Assembly (NCBI GenBank): GCA_009733575.1
Contig: ML769533.1
Coordinates: forward strand, 1 to 64,000
DNA: 64,000 nt
Direction: 5' to 3'
DNA from: Gymnopus androsaceus JB14
Taxonomy: Eukaryota; Basidiomycota; Agaricomycetes; Agaricales; Omphalotaceae
This document shows positions 46,348 to 57,841 of the stretch, piece by piece. A model generated the notes under the pieces. The model saw only the letters and a list, made by a program, of their open reading frames with translations, had not been told where the DNA came from and did not search any database. The position numbers and the translations under genes were made by a program. Position 1 is the stretch's first letter, and every line of letters begins with the position of its first letter.

Positions 46348-47714
46348 GCCTATCGAAATAAGTGCAAACGAGGCTTTAGAGTGCCCGCTGATGACTTCCC
46401 GGCCCGGGGGACCCACCGAGTGCAGCGAGGGAGGGGAGGGAAGCGGAGGCGGGCCCGAAATTTGCGCGCCAAATGTATTAATATATAATACATAATTGAG
46501 AGTACCTACAATTGTAGTAATTTATATACTAATGTAAAACCTACAATTGTAGTCATATTTGTTAACAAGATCTGTGTCTAGGGCTCGACAGTCATTCCTC
46601 TACTCACTCACGCATTTCTTTTCAATGGGTCCGCGTCATATAATCTGCTTGTTAACGTCGGTTTTAAAAGTCCTTGAAAGGCCGGCCTCAGTGCCTGTAA
46701 TTGCTGAAATAGGTACGTCAAAGCGTTCGCAATCTAGACCAAATGAGAAATACAATTTGATTTCTTTTCGCTGCTCCACGTACTCAGTCTCTACGAAAAC
46801 AATTACCACATACAACTACTCGGATTACATGTGTCACAGCAGAAAGATCATCTTGTGAAGAGTCAGAGGGACATGCATAAAGTTGGGTGAAGGAAGGACA
46901 GAATTCCCAGCACCGGGACCATTGCATCCTTTCATTTCCCCAACGTTCAAAAGTTTTTTTTTAATTTCTAGGCAAATTTATGTGTTAATTTCGTAGTCAA
47001 GTTTGTTCTCATTATTTTCCTCAGCTCTTATGTTTGTCTACATCGCTGGAAATCAAACAAGTAATTTTCTATGACTCTCCATCTATCCATTCTGTGCCTT
47101 TGCATCCGTTACCTCGCTTGGGATTCCTAACGATGGAACCTTTGGATCTTTGGCAGTCACTGTGCCCAAGGGCAAATCTGTCCAGCTTGGTTAGGACGCT
47201 ATCTTCAATTTATCGTAGTATGAGGTGAAGGCTGTTGGACTAACAGACTATGGAGGGAAATACATCGGCCGTTGGGATTTGGACTCATTACATGAAACAT
47301 TTTCTTGATGCCTTGGCCGCATCCATTCATGATACATCGAAGACTCACTCTGTGCATTCCAGTCAACTTGGCATCTCGTGAGCTAGAAACAAAGGAAGGG
47401 AACTTACAGTTTCACGGAACGTTCAGAGGAAGAAGAAATGGAGGACAAGTGCGATAAAGTTTTTGGCAAAAGCAGGTTCTGGAAGTTTCCAAGTTGAAGT
47501 AGGGAGCAGTACAAATACTGAACCTGGGAGGAACTCTGTAATATTTGGTAATCGGTCTAGTAGGATAGAGAATGAGACTTTTTAAAAGCTACAGTGTTTG
47601 GGACTTACACCTTGAAGCATCATATATGGAGATGAAGAAACGTACGAAAGACTCGAAATGAGCTATGTGGAAAACTATCCTGACATGGCTGAAATGGATC
47701 GATAGATTGCGAGA

Positions 47715-47843
47715 CATCAGCAAAACCTGGGTGTTCGCCATAGCAAGGTCCCCCTCTGTGCAGCTCTGCACAGCTCTGTACAGAACTGTGCAGAGCTGCA
47801 CAGAGGGGGACCTTGCTATGGGATCACCCAGGTTTTGCTGATG
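47715..47843. repeat. Near-perfect 129 bp palindrome
   Basis: The two 58-59 bp arms begin with catcagcaaaacctgggtg at the left and its reverse complement at the right. They include the shared inner run atagcaaggtccccctctgt and gcagctctgcacag. Only about three mismatches are visible (gttcgcc against gatccc). The loop is about 12 bases (ctctgtacagaa). Transcription from either strand would give a long stable hairpin. Confidence 0.95.
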
Positions 47844-48626
47844 ACCAGGAGACCATGTAAGCCTAATGCATTGGCCTACATTGACTATTGTGCGAGAAAC
47901 ACAAAGAGCTCGTATTTCGGAGGTTCCTGATCATTCCCCAGAAGATTTCGCGGCACGAGTCTGAAAATTTTTCAGAGGCAACGAGTAGATGTGGAACGAC
48001 TTTGCAAGTCGGAATTTAGGTGTGTATTTGTGGTGTTTGTGTTCAACATTGGCGCTTATAAGCAAGAAGTTTGGCCTTCTCAATTTTTCCGTCCGGTTGG
48101 ACTTGCAATAACTATTTTATCATTCTACTTACCCGGTCGAGAGTGATTCCGTTGAAACGTTCTTACGGCTGCGTTGTCGCACAGGTAGAGAACCTCTAGC
48201 GCTGGTCAAGTCCGGCAACTGCTGTTCACCGAGTCGGAAATCGGAAATCTTTGGGAATTACAAGTGTTTCCTTCTCCGTTAATCAGTGAGCATCGCACTC
48301 CAGAATACATGGAGTTCTTACATTATGCGGTAGATTATTTATCTGTTTATCGAAGAAACCAGTTCACTTGGTGAATGAATTGTTTGAGCTCTGTGAAAGT
48401 CTCAGGCGCTAATACGTGCGCTCAACAAACGCTCAAGCGCTCACTTCTCATTCACTTCCACCACAACCACGTCCAGCTCACGTCTGATGGAATGGAATTA
48501 TACAGCTTTTTCCCGCTCATAGACCAAGTGATTATCTTCTGTTACCTCCCGGCTTCTCACCCTTGAAGTTTATAAGGCTGTGTGAGTATCGTATTCGCTT
48601 TTTATCTGAACCCGCAACTAACTCGC

Positions 48627-51600
48627 ATGTCAGTTTTTACCACCGTTTACTGTCGTCTCTACGACTTGAACTCCCAAGCTGATCTCGTATTGGACGGATG
48701 TTCTGCTCAAGTTCTCATTACGGACGTCCATGCCTCTGTTACCGTCTCCCAACGCTTTACCAGTCCAGGACATTGGATGAATGCTGCTTCTGGGGTCTAT
48801 ACGTTCGGCATAATGGCTGATGCTGCTATTTGTGGATTTGAGATGGTCCGGCAGGATGGAACCAAAGTCGAAGGCATTGTCAAGGAAAAACAGGAAGCGA
48901 AGCGCGAGTATGACCAGGCCGTGAACGCAGGTCATACTGCGAGTTTAGGTCAACAGGAGACAGCGGATGGTAAGGTCAATATGCCTTTTCGCATCGTTGT
49001 ACTGACCTTGTTTTCCCAAGTCTTTTCCATCGCCGTTGGGAACATTCTACCGTCAGAGACGGTTACCATCAACCTGCGGTACATCCAGCCTCTCATCGAC
49101 GACGAGAAAAAGGATCAAATCAAGTTCATCTTTCCTCGAACCTACGCTCAAAGATGTGGGGCTGCGCTTACTTATAATAGTGGAATGGGAAGCACGGCTC
49201 ACCAGCCTTTCCAGATGAATATCGTCGTTCAACAGGCTGGCGCAATCAAAAGCATCTCCTGCCCATCTGGTCATCCTATCTCCCTCGAGTTGGGTATTCC
49301 CGAGAACCTCACTCCTCCGGACAATACTTCACCTTCTCACTTTGCCAGCGTCTCTCTCACAGACACCGCTGGTTTCCTCACCCAAGATGTTGTTCTGGTC
49401 TTCAGCGCAGCAGGACTTGATAGTCCAAGGTGCTTCATTGAGAAACACCCAAGTCCCAATCACGAGAGTACAGCCATGGCACTTACCTTGGTCCCGAAAT
49501 TCAATCTCCCTGATGTTTCGGGCGGGATGGAATATATATTTCTCGTGGATCGCAGTGGGAGTATGAGAAGAATGAATATACAACTAGTCCGCGAGGCATT
49601 GGTTGTCTTACTCCGAGGCCTCCCAAGTGTTGATACGACGTTCAATATTGTTTCCTTTGGCTCGTATGCTACCAAATTATGGGAAAATAGTCGTGCGTAT
49701 TCCCAAGCGACATTGGAGGAAGCGACGAATTATGTTGAGTATGTTGCTTTTATCGATCAAATATACGTACTAACCCTTCAATTACAGCTCCATGCAAGCC
49801 AATTACGGTAGTACAGAGATCGCCGAAGCTCTCCGTATTGTCTTATGACTCCCTGCCTAAACCTTTATTCCGTCCCGTCGCAATCTTGCTCCTCACAGAT
49901 GGCGGCGCACGGGATATATCTACCTCCGTGGAACACACCCGTTCTGCACTCACTAATCTCCCAGAGCCCGAAAATGCTAGCTCTTTCATACGTGTATTCA
50001 CACTGGGCATTGGGGATGGTGCATCAAGTGATACATGCGAGAGTATCGCACGTGCAGGGGGTGGGATGGCGGTTTATGTGAAGCAGGGAGAGGCTATAGT
50101 TGGCAAGTGTGCGCGGCTGGTTAGGGCAGCGAGGACACCGCATGTGAAAGTTGAGGTCGATTGGGGAGTGCGGGTTCAGTCTCATGCAGATGACGACGAT
50201 GATTTCGTTGTCATTGAAGATTCGCAAAAGGTTCAGACATCTACATCGTCAGTAAAAGCAACCACTGGCACAATCAGCCTCTTTTCCAAGGACGACTCAA
50301 TTGACAATGATGATCCGCAACTTCATCCTACGGGCCCACTCCCGAGACCCAACCCAACTCTTCCACCACCCCCGCTTATTCAACAAGCCCCGCTCGTCGT
50401 GCCCAGCATGTTTCCCGGGACAAGGACTCAGGTTTACGCCATCCTTCGTATTCCGCGTAACGATTTGCTTCCTGTAGCGATCAAGATCAAAGGCGTCGTA
50501 ACCACTACGGGTGACCTAGTCGAGCTTGTTGTACCAGTTTCTCCGGTCCTCCAGTCACCCATTGGGTTAGGTTCAAACTCGCAACCCGCGTCTTTTAGCT
50601 TCGGCGGTACCTTCCTCCACACCCTTGCAGCCAAAGCCCTCATCAGAGATCGCGAGCAAGGCAAACATGCATTTCCTCCCTCCGTCTCTGCTTCGTTCGA
50701 GGGTAATGTCACGGACAGTGCTAAAGCAGAACTCAAGGAGGTCTATCTCGAAAAAGACATTGTTCGCTTGGGTACAGCTTATGGGCTTGCCAGTAAACAT
50801 ACTAGTTTTGTTGCTATTGACCCTAGGGAGCAGGGGATAATCCCAGTGGCAATAACTGTCAGCGTGGTTGGATCCGTTTCTTTCAACCGGGCGCCCCCAC
50901 AACCTGTTATGCCCCCACGAGGACCTGCTAGCCGTGCCAGTTCCATGCAAGCTAGTACTTCTCCAACGGTTATCCAGTGTTCCAACTGGTGGCTCTCAAC
51001 CTTCTCGACCTCCACAAGCCTTTGATTATGCTTCTTCCTCTTCCGCTAAGGGTCGTCTATCACCTCGACCTCAAGCTGGTATTCCAACCGCTCTGCCCCA
51101 ACGAGATCTGTCGACACACGGGCTCGTTTGGTCGATTCGATTGTACCTCCTCCGGACAATGCTGCCACTACCACCACTTCCCAGACGCTCCCGCATCCTG
51201 CTATGCGCTCCCAGCTGCTCGCTCCGCTAAGAGTCCGTCCATCACCCCAAGCCTTGTCCGCCAATTCAGCCCGGACAATTCAAACGCCAGACAGCTTGTA
51301 TCAAATGGAATCTGTCAGCACGCGGGCTTTTTTGGTCGATCCGATTTTTGCTGACAATGTTACCACTACCGCTCCTGCTGCTAATACCATCACTCCAATG
51401 ACAGGTAGTACCCTCATCGCAGCTGTCGCTCGATTCCAACAATGGCATGGAGGGTTCCTGCTCAATGAGTCGCTCTTACATCATCTTGGGGATGCATTGG
51501 ATCTCAAAGATGCTCGTACTCACCAGCCGTTGAGCGTAGATGAATTTGAAAAAAGGCTCATAGAGAACGGCGTTAATCGAGAGCTTGGCGCTACACTGCT

Positions 51601-51754
51601 GGCATTGTTATGGATGGAGAGATACGGAGGTGAGGAGTTGTTGGACATGAGGGAGAAGGCGATGGAGTGGGTGAACGGCGAGGTCGGACGGGAAAGAGCG
51701 AGTGTGTTGAAAGAGGGTATATTGTGTATGTTGGGCGTCGGGACAGTAGCCTAA
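48627..51754 (+). CDS. VIT and von Willebrand factor A domain protein, with frame breaks
   Basis: Fungal relative of inter-alpha-trypsin-inhibitor heavy-chain-like proteins. The ATG at 48627 starts the VIT domain (ITDVHASVTVSQRF, GIMADAAICGFEM, EKQEAKREYDQAVNAGHTAS). A VWA domain follows with EYIFLVDRSGSMRRMNIQ, which is the MIDAS DxSxS motif, then FNIVSFGS, ANYGSTEIAEAL and AILLLTDGG. The C-terminal part has a Pro/Ser-rich linker and a conserved end domain (FQQWHGGFLLNESLLHHLGD, LLALLWMERYGGEELLDM) to TAA at 51752-51754. A 51 nt in-frame intron lies near 48969-49020 and another near 49740-49789. Single-base frame changes are needed near 49840, near 50970 and near 51120. It may be a recent pseudogene, or the consensus may be wrong. 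Confidence 0.7.
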
Positions 51755-52053
51755 TGGCATACTACTTATCTGGTCTCGATAAGCTACTCTTCGCAAAGGT
51801 TTTGTCAGGCAGAATTCGCATTGATATGTATTCCTCGTGCAGTACATGTACTTGTATTGTATGGTAATCACTCCGATGATGGCCTTCACCTTGAGTTTCC
51901 CTGACTGCTCCAACAACGGAAGACTCTTCCTCAATAGGTCCTCGACATTGCTTAGATTTAGATTTGGCTCTATGACATCCTGTGTCTTTATCGAGCTTGA
52001 GAGCACCAAACAAATACTTGTTGAGTAGCGTATCAACAAGTATCCATTGATCC

Positions 52054-53139
52054 TCAAGAGAGCATAGTAGGTTGGCGAAAGTAGCAAAGAACAGTACAAT
52101 AGTCAAGTAGTGTAAGGGGTATCCGATCCTGATCTTTGTTTAGAAGAGGTTTGAAGAGTGAAATGGGAAGGACTGCTGTTACTACGTTGTCCATAGCAGT
52201 AACTCCAAACTGCGCAAGTTTGGACAGTATCTGAGATGAATCTTGTTCAAGTCTTGAGAACACAACGTAAAATCGAGAAACAAAGATAACAAGTTCAACG
52301 ACGTACGCTGCTGGTTTGGCAAGCTCCAACTCTCTAAGATTGACACCGGCATGTTTAAGTATGGAGGCAGCTTCCTCGTAATCTTTTTCTCTCATAATGC
52401 GGCGAATCTACAGGGATTGCAGATTCTGAATCCCTACCGGGCACGATTCTTGTCTGAACCAATACTGGAACAGACAGCGGTCGAGTACGACGCCGGGTGT
52501 TGGGTATTGAGTTTGGCGCACTATTCCAACGGCACTCCAATCCTCAACCTTCACCTTCAGATTGGTTATAATTACACAGCCCAACAAAGCTACAAGTTCA
52601 GCGAACTGCGATGTTGTAAAATAGTTGAAGGAAACGCCGGTAACCGAAGGAGCCTTGAATATGCCTACTAGTGCTCTGTCCTTAGCGCAGTGGACAGCAT
52701 ATCCCAATTGACTTTGTGGAATGATAGGGCGTTCACGTTGGCCATGGCAAGCTGACCGACGACTTGGGCGGAGGGAGCGAACTTCCCAATCACCAGGGTT
52801 GTTGTAGTTCTGTATCTTCAAAGACCGAACATATGATGCCAGACGTGGATTTTCATCGAAACAAGTCGTAAGATCAACACGGTTGTCAACAATGACATCC
52901 AAGGTGTTGAGAATGATGTGTCGGAAGATGCCACGTTGGGAAGAGGAGTCCTAAGATCCAGTAGAGTGGGTCGTGTCGACTGGGACCAAGCGCTGGAACT
53001 TGTGGCGCGCGCTAAAGCTAGTAAGACTCAATTCGTTACTTCCAAATTGCATTATCGGCAAAAACCAGCACTGGGAGTTGGGTATGGAAACATTGGAAGG
53101 AAAGTCTGATGTGTATGTGATCCCAGATGTTTCTGTCAC
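52054..53139 (-). pseudogene. Decayed F-box/LRR-type gene
   Basis: Minus-strand fragments resemble the leucine-rich part of Agaricomycete F-box proteins: LDVIVDNRVDLTTCFDENPR, LASYVRSLKIQ, then in another frame LAMANVNALSFHKVNWDMLS, then in a further frame LVGIFKAPSVTGVSFNYFTT, SQFAELVALLG and KVEDWSAVGI. The frame changes near 52680 (an extra AG within the acagagcactag segment) and near 52790 are not at splice signals. A distal fragment (52054-52395) reads ASILKHAGVNLRELELAKPA. It lies head-to-head with a second decayed F-box gene at 53163. Confidence 0.55.
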
Positions 53140-53162
53140 TTGAACATATGAACCTAATTGCC

Positions 53163-54508
53163 ATGTTCAGATTGAACGACACCTTTAGCTCATTCCCCCC
53201 CGAGTTACTGGCCCGTATATTCTTCTACAGCCTCTCCTCAGATTCTATCACTTCCCCCCATAATTTTACCCAGGTCTGCTCGCGTTGGAGATTTATTGCG
53301 CACAAATCGCCAGAGCTCTGGACAAACCTCGCCATCGAGCTTCCGCCTGCGCTCAAAACTGAGGCTGATGCGTCGAGACTCGAGGAACTAATAACAGAGC
53401 GGATATTGCGTAGTTCCAATCTTAGCATTGATCTGCAAGTCGATGGCCCATTTTTCAGACGTCGGCAGGACCGTCCTTCGGAATTCAGATGTGCCTCTAT
53501 ACGAAACTTTATGAAACCATAATCCCCGGTTTCTCTAATAAATGGAGAACATTGACACCCCCGTATACCTGGGAGGCTCACGACTTTATCGCTAGCCTAA
53601 AGGAACTCCCCGCCCTTCAAGAGCTCATGCTCGATGTTGGGTCGACTTGCTCTGCTTCTTCATTTCCCAATGCCCCAAAGCTTTACAAATTGGCTCTCGA
53701 TCTCCCCCGAAGCCCGGCCGTTGGCTGTCTGGACAGGCTCATACCCGAAACAGTCGTTGAATTGACGTTAACATCTGCGCCTGGAATACTGGGATTATCC
53801 CATGGTTTCGTGCAGTATTTTCTTTATCTCAGTCAACTGCAACATTTGACGCATTTTGAAATCGCGAGACTTGGCTGGCGTGAGCCTCAAATTTTGCCTT
53901 CAACGTCCTTCCATAATCTGCAGACATTTTCCATCCATGGATTAATTGTTGGCCTGGGAAATTTACTCGATGCCCTCACGCTTCCCTCACTCCAGAGACT
54001 GACCCTAGAAACATCCAGGGTCAGAGGGAATGAAATATGTGGTCCGAAAGTGGGTTCTGCATTGCTCGAACTCCGGAAAAGATCACATTTTCCACTTTCG
54101 GTGCTCAGCTTGACTTGGATGTTGGACGAGGAACAGACAGCGATTAGCTTGGATGATTTCTCCCGCTTTCTATCCATCACTAACACGATCAGTGAGCTAC
54201 ACATCGTTGCGCATGGCGATACCGATACACGTCGTCTCATGGAGTTTCTTTCTTACGAAGAACACGAACCAGATAACCACATCTTACCGCATCTGAAGAT
54301 TTTTTCTGCGCGGTCGTTGTACGACTCAAAGGATGCAAACTGCAGTTATTTCGTGGAATTTCTACGTTCTCGCTGGTGGGTTGGTGATTCGGCAAGATCA
54401 TCTACTACAATGAGCAGGCTGGAGGAATTTGACCTTAGCGACTGTGATATGAGCCACAAAACTCAGGAATACCTTGAGATATGCTTCGAGGAGGGGCTGA
54501 GATTATGA
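53163..54508 (+). pseudogene. F-box gene, paralogue of 29031-30532, one frame break
   Basis: It reads MFRLNDTF, FPPELLARIFFYSLS, SPHNFTQVCSRWRFIAHKSP and ELWTNLAIELPPALKTEADA, aligned along its length with the intact F-box protein at 29031-30532. Near 53465-53490 the frame must change by one base: RRQDRPSEFRCASIR continues to a stop, while the homologous LYTKLYETIIPGFSNKWRTL is in another frame. No intron fits in the 30-base gap. From there the frame is open to 54508 (ALTLPSLQRLTLETSRV, LHIVAHGDTDTRRLMEFLSY). It is a slightly damaged copy; a sequencing error is possible. Confidence 0.7.
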
Positions 54509-54592
54509 ATCATACGACAGTGTTTCAACAGGGTGGAAATTTAGTGTTAGGTGCCATAGCGTACATCTTAAAACTCATACATGCACTCATAG

Positions 54593-54735
54593 TGGTAGTT
54601 GAGATCTCTGTGCTAGGCGCAACAATTTTTCAGACCTGCCATTTGGACTGGGACTCGAATTGGCGTGCTCGTCGTAAGCGTGAGGCGCTTCATTCGGGAG
54701 TGAACCAGCAGCAGCAGCCTCTAAATTCGATGGTG
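54593..54735 (-). pseudogene. Detached copy of the 3' end of the membrane protein gene at 57842
   Basis: The minus-strand frame reads SNLEAAAAGSLPNEAPHAYD, then ANSSPSPNGRSEKLLRLAQ. This matches the tail of the gene at 57842-59130 (SNLEAAAAGSLPNEGPPAYD, ANPSASPKSNGRSAKLSRLA). The match covers about 143 bp and stops abruptly on both sides. The two copies are in the same orientation and flank the GH67 gene. Confidence 0.8.
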
Positions 54736-55103
54736 GATACCAGTTTTCTTCCCTCTCCACATGCAGCCGTATACATTCGTCAACATTGGCATGGACATTT
54801 TGGAATGTGTGGCGTATCTCCAAAAGCGTATGAAGGGGGAGTCAAGGACTGGGCGGAGACCTGTTCTTGCTCTTAATGGATAATCTTTCTCGATACTAAA
54901 TCTCGTTTTAAAAATGATATCGATCAAGAATTTCGCCCGGAAATACAGATAGATTACTGTACACGGCGCAATCTCGGGATGTCGCATCGAAGAGAGGTCC
55001 CAAATGCTCGCCTCGTGCACGATGACACCTACTCACTATGATGTCTCGATATTTTTGACTTCACAGTTTGAATGTAGCCGCGTAACATCAGCACGAGATG
55101 GGG

Positions 55104-55110
55104 TATAAAA
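55104..55110 (+). promoter_or_regulatory. TATA box of the GH67 gene
   Basis: TATAAAA lies 73 bases upstream of the ATG at 55183, a typical spacing for a fungal core promoter. Confidence 0.55.
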
Positions 55111-55182
55111 GCGGCGGGAAAAGATCAGCTGGTCGCACATATAGCATAAGAACGGGTGAGGAGCAAATAGTGCCGGCGACTT

Positions 55183-57812
55183 ATGATGCTGGTCTTCCTT
55201 CTGCTCTTCCTCCCTATAGTTCTCGCTGAAAATGGCCGACAGGCCTGGCTGCGTTATGCTCCTGTTATTGACAGTAGTATCACCCACCCGCCTACTCTTC
55301 CTCAGTCTATCATAGCTCTCAACTCCACTCAATCCAGTCCCGTATTCACCGCCGGCCAGGAACTCCAGAATGGCATCCTAGGCATTTTTAACGAGCACTT
55401 GACTGTCTCCCACTCAAACCATAGTGCATCTAATGCTGTAGTGGTTGGTACAGAGGCACAGTTCGAGAATGCATTTGGAACCAGTCCTGTCCCCGGCCAA
55501 AACCAGCTTGAAGTAGATGGTTTTTGGCTTGATATTAAAGGAAGCACAGTCCAAATCGTAGGACAGAATGACCGCGGCGTTCTTTATGGCGCTTTCGAGT
55601 ACCTCTCCATGCTGGCTCGAGGAAACTTTTCTAGTGTTGAATACGTTTCCAACCCAGCTGCACCTGTTCGTTGGGTGAATCAATGTAAGCCAGGCCCTCC
55701 GCTAGTGGTTTGTGACTGACCGTTTTCTAGGGGATAATATGGATGGAAGCATCACTCGTGGCTTCGGCGGTGTCTCCATCTTCTTTGATAACGGAGGGAT
55801 TGTCTCCAACCTAACCCGCGCTGCCGAATATGCTCGCCTCCTCTCCTCCATCCGAATTAATGCCGTCGTCGTCAATGACGTCAATGCAAACTTCACCACC
55901 ATCCAACCCTCCAACCTCCAAGGCATCGGTAGAATCGCAGATGTCTTTAGGCCGTATGGTGTACAAGTCGCTCTTGCACTTGACTTTGCATCTCCGATGG
56001 AGTTTGGCAATTTGACCACATATGACCCTCTTGATCCTGGAGTTATTCAGTTTTGGGATAATATCACGGAGGAGATATACGGTATTGTTCCTGATTTCGC
56101 GGGTTATCTTGTTAAGGCTGACAGCGAGGGTAAGCATCAAGTTTTCTCAAGTATCACTACTGTTAATGACCTTGATATAGGTACACCTGGTCCATTAGTA
56201 TACAATCGCACTCTCGCCCAAGGTGCTAACCTTTTCGCCAAGGCCATCGAGCCTTTTGGCGGCATAGTGATGTATCGTGCCTTTGTCTACAACTTGCTCA
56301 ACGAATCCGACTGGACCGCCGACCGCGCCAAAGCCGCCGTAGACTTCTTCCAACCCCTCGATGGCCAGTTCCTCGACAATGTTATTATTCAAATCAAATA
56401 CGGTCCCATTGATTTTCAAGTCCGCGAACCCACTCATCCGTTATTCGCCAACCTCCCAAATACAAATGTAGCGATTGAGCTTCAGGTCGCACAGGAGTAT
56501 TTGGGACAGCAGTGCCATTTGGTCTACTTGCCCCCTCTTTGGGATACCGTGTTGAACTTCGATTTGAGAGTTGATAACGAAACGAGTTTGGTGAAGGATA
56601 TCATTACAGGCAAGAGGTTTAATCGAACTCTTGGTGGATCTGCGGCGGTTGTGAACGTCGGTACCAACGATACCTGGCTGGGTAGTCATCTCGCCATGTC
56701 GAATCTATACGCGTATGGACGTTTAGCATGGGATTGGTCACTTCAACCGGACGATATTTTGAAAGACTGGATTCAGCTTACGTTCAGTAAAGACGAAACG
56801 GTCATCGATACGATTACGCAGATGTCGATGAATTCGTGGCCTGCCTACGAAAATTATTCGGGCAATCTTGGGTGAACAGACCCTGAACGATATTCTTTAT
56901 ACGACATTTCGGACCCAACCCACAGACATTGGATAATACGCCTTGGGGGCAGTGGACGAGGGCGGATCATACGACTATCGGGATGGACAGGACTGTATCG
57001 AACGGGACCGGGTACTCGGGGCAGTACCCATCTCAAGTGTTCGAAGTCTACGAAAGCTTGGAGGAAACACCGGATGAGTTGGTGTTGTGGTTCCATCACG
57101 TTAACTACACGCACCTCCTTCATTCCGGTAAAACTGTTCATTCAGCATTTTTACGATGCCCACTACGAAGGGGCGGAAACTGCTTGGAGCTTTGTGCCAT
57201 TGTGGGAGACGTTAAAAAACAAACCGGGGATCGATGAGGAGAGGTTCGAAGATGTTCTTTATCGACAGATTTTTCAGGCTGGCCATTCTATCGTTTGGCG
57301 CGACGCAATTGTTAATTTCTACCATAATATCTCTGCCATTCGGGATGATGCTGGAAGGGTAGGCAATCATCCGTGGCGTATCGAGGCGGAGTCTATGGAA
57401 CTGGATGGGTACGAACTTTATACCGTCTCGCCTTTCGAAACGGCATCGAACTTCACTGCTATCGTTACGAGCACTAACTCTACAACCGGCACCGCAACTA
57501 CGAAGATTTCGTTCCCTTCCTGGAACGTATGATCTTGGGATCAACTACTTTGATATGTACGGTGGAAACAGCACGTACAATGTTTCATTAAACAGCGAGC
57601 TGGTGGGTGAATGGGAAGGCAATATCGTCGATATTGGCAAGTTGGGACATACACCTTCAATTTATTTGGATGGACATTCGGCAACGAGGATCACGTTTAG
57701 GGATGTGCAGGTAAATCAGGGGGATGTTTTAAAGATTGTTGGGAATCCTAGCGGGGTTGAGCCTGCACCGATTGATTATGTGGTTTTGTTGCCGCAAGGT
57801 GTTATCGATTGA
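55183..57812 (+). CDS. aguA: GH67 alpha-glucuronidase (secreted), C-terminal third frame-broken
   Basis: Xylan-debranching enzyme family that releases 4-O-methylglucuronic acid from xylo-oligosaccharide ends. The ATG at 55183 gives a signal peptide (MLVFLLLFLPIVLA). Exon 1 contains GQNDRGVLYGAFEYLSMLA. Introns near 55685-55731 and 56131-56180 keep phase. The catalytic region carries WDNMDGSITRGFGGVSIFFD, VKADSEG, FVYNLLNESDW, QIKYGPIDFQVREPTHPLFA and AIELQVAQEYLGQQ, all strong GH67 signatures. From about 56870 the conserved reading needs one extra base skipped four times: near 56872 before EQTLNDILY, near 56911 before HFGPNPQ, near 57133 before IQHFYDAHYEGAET and near 57523 before GTYDLGINYFDMYGG. 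It ends at TGA 57812. This is either a recently inactivated gene or consensus error. Confidence 0.8.
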
Positions 57813-57841
57813 AAAAAATCGCAGAGATTTACGCTTGGGAC

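Larger units (their letters stand above)
42864..48626. other. Repeat-rich, gene-poor region
   Basis: About 5.8 kb with no supportable complete gene but at least five structured repeats, listed separately: an inverted repeat at 43890-44123, a tandem duplication at 44971-45376, an inverted repeat at 45532-45860, a hairpin and TTAGGG-like tract at 46221-46347, and a palindrome at 47715-47843. It is mostly A/T-rich, notably 46000-47000. Short frames at 43523, 43600, 46559 and 48375 have no domains. Confidence 0.5.

Noticed and set aside
56873..56928. Intron gtgaac...cccacag in the GH67 gene
   Set aside because: The segment encodes conserved GH67 residues (EQTLNDILY, HFGPNPQ) in shifted frames, so it is more likely damaged exon than intron.
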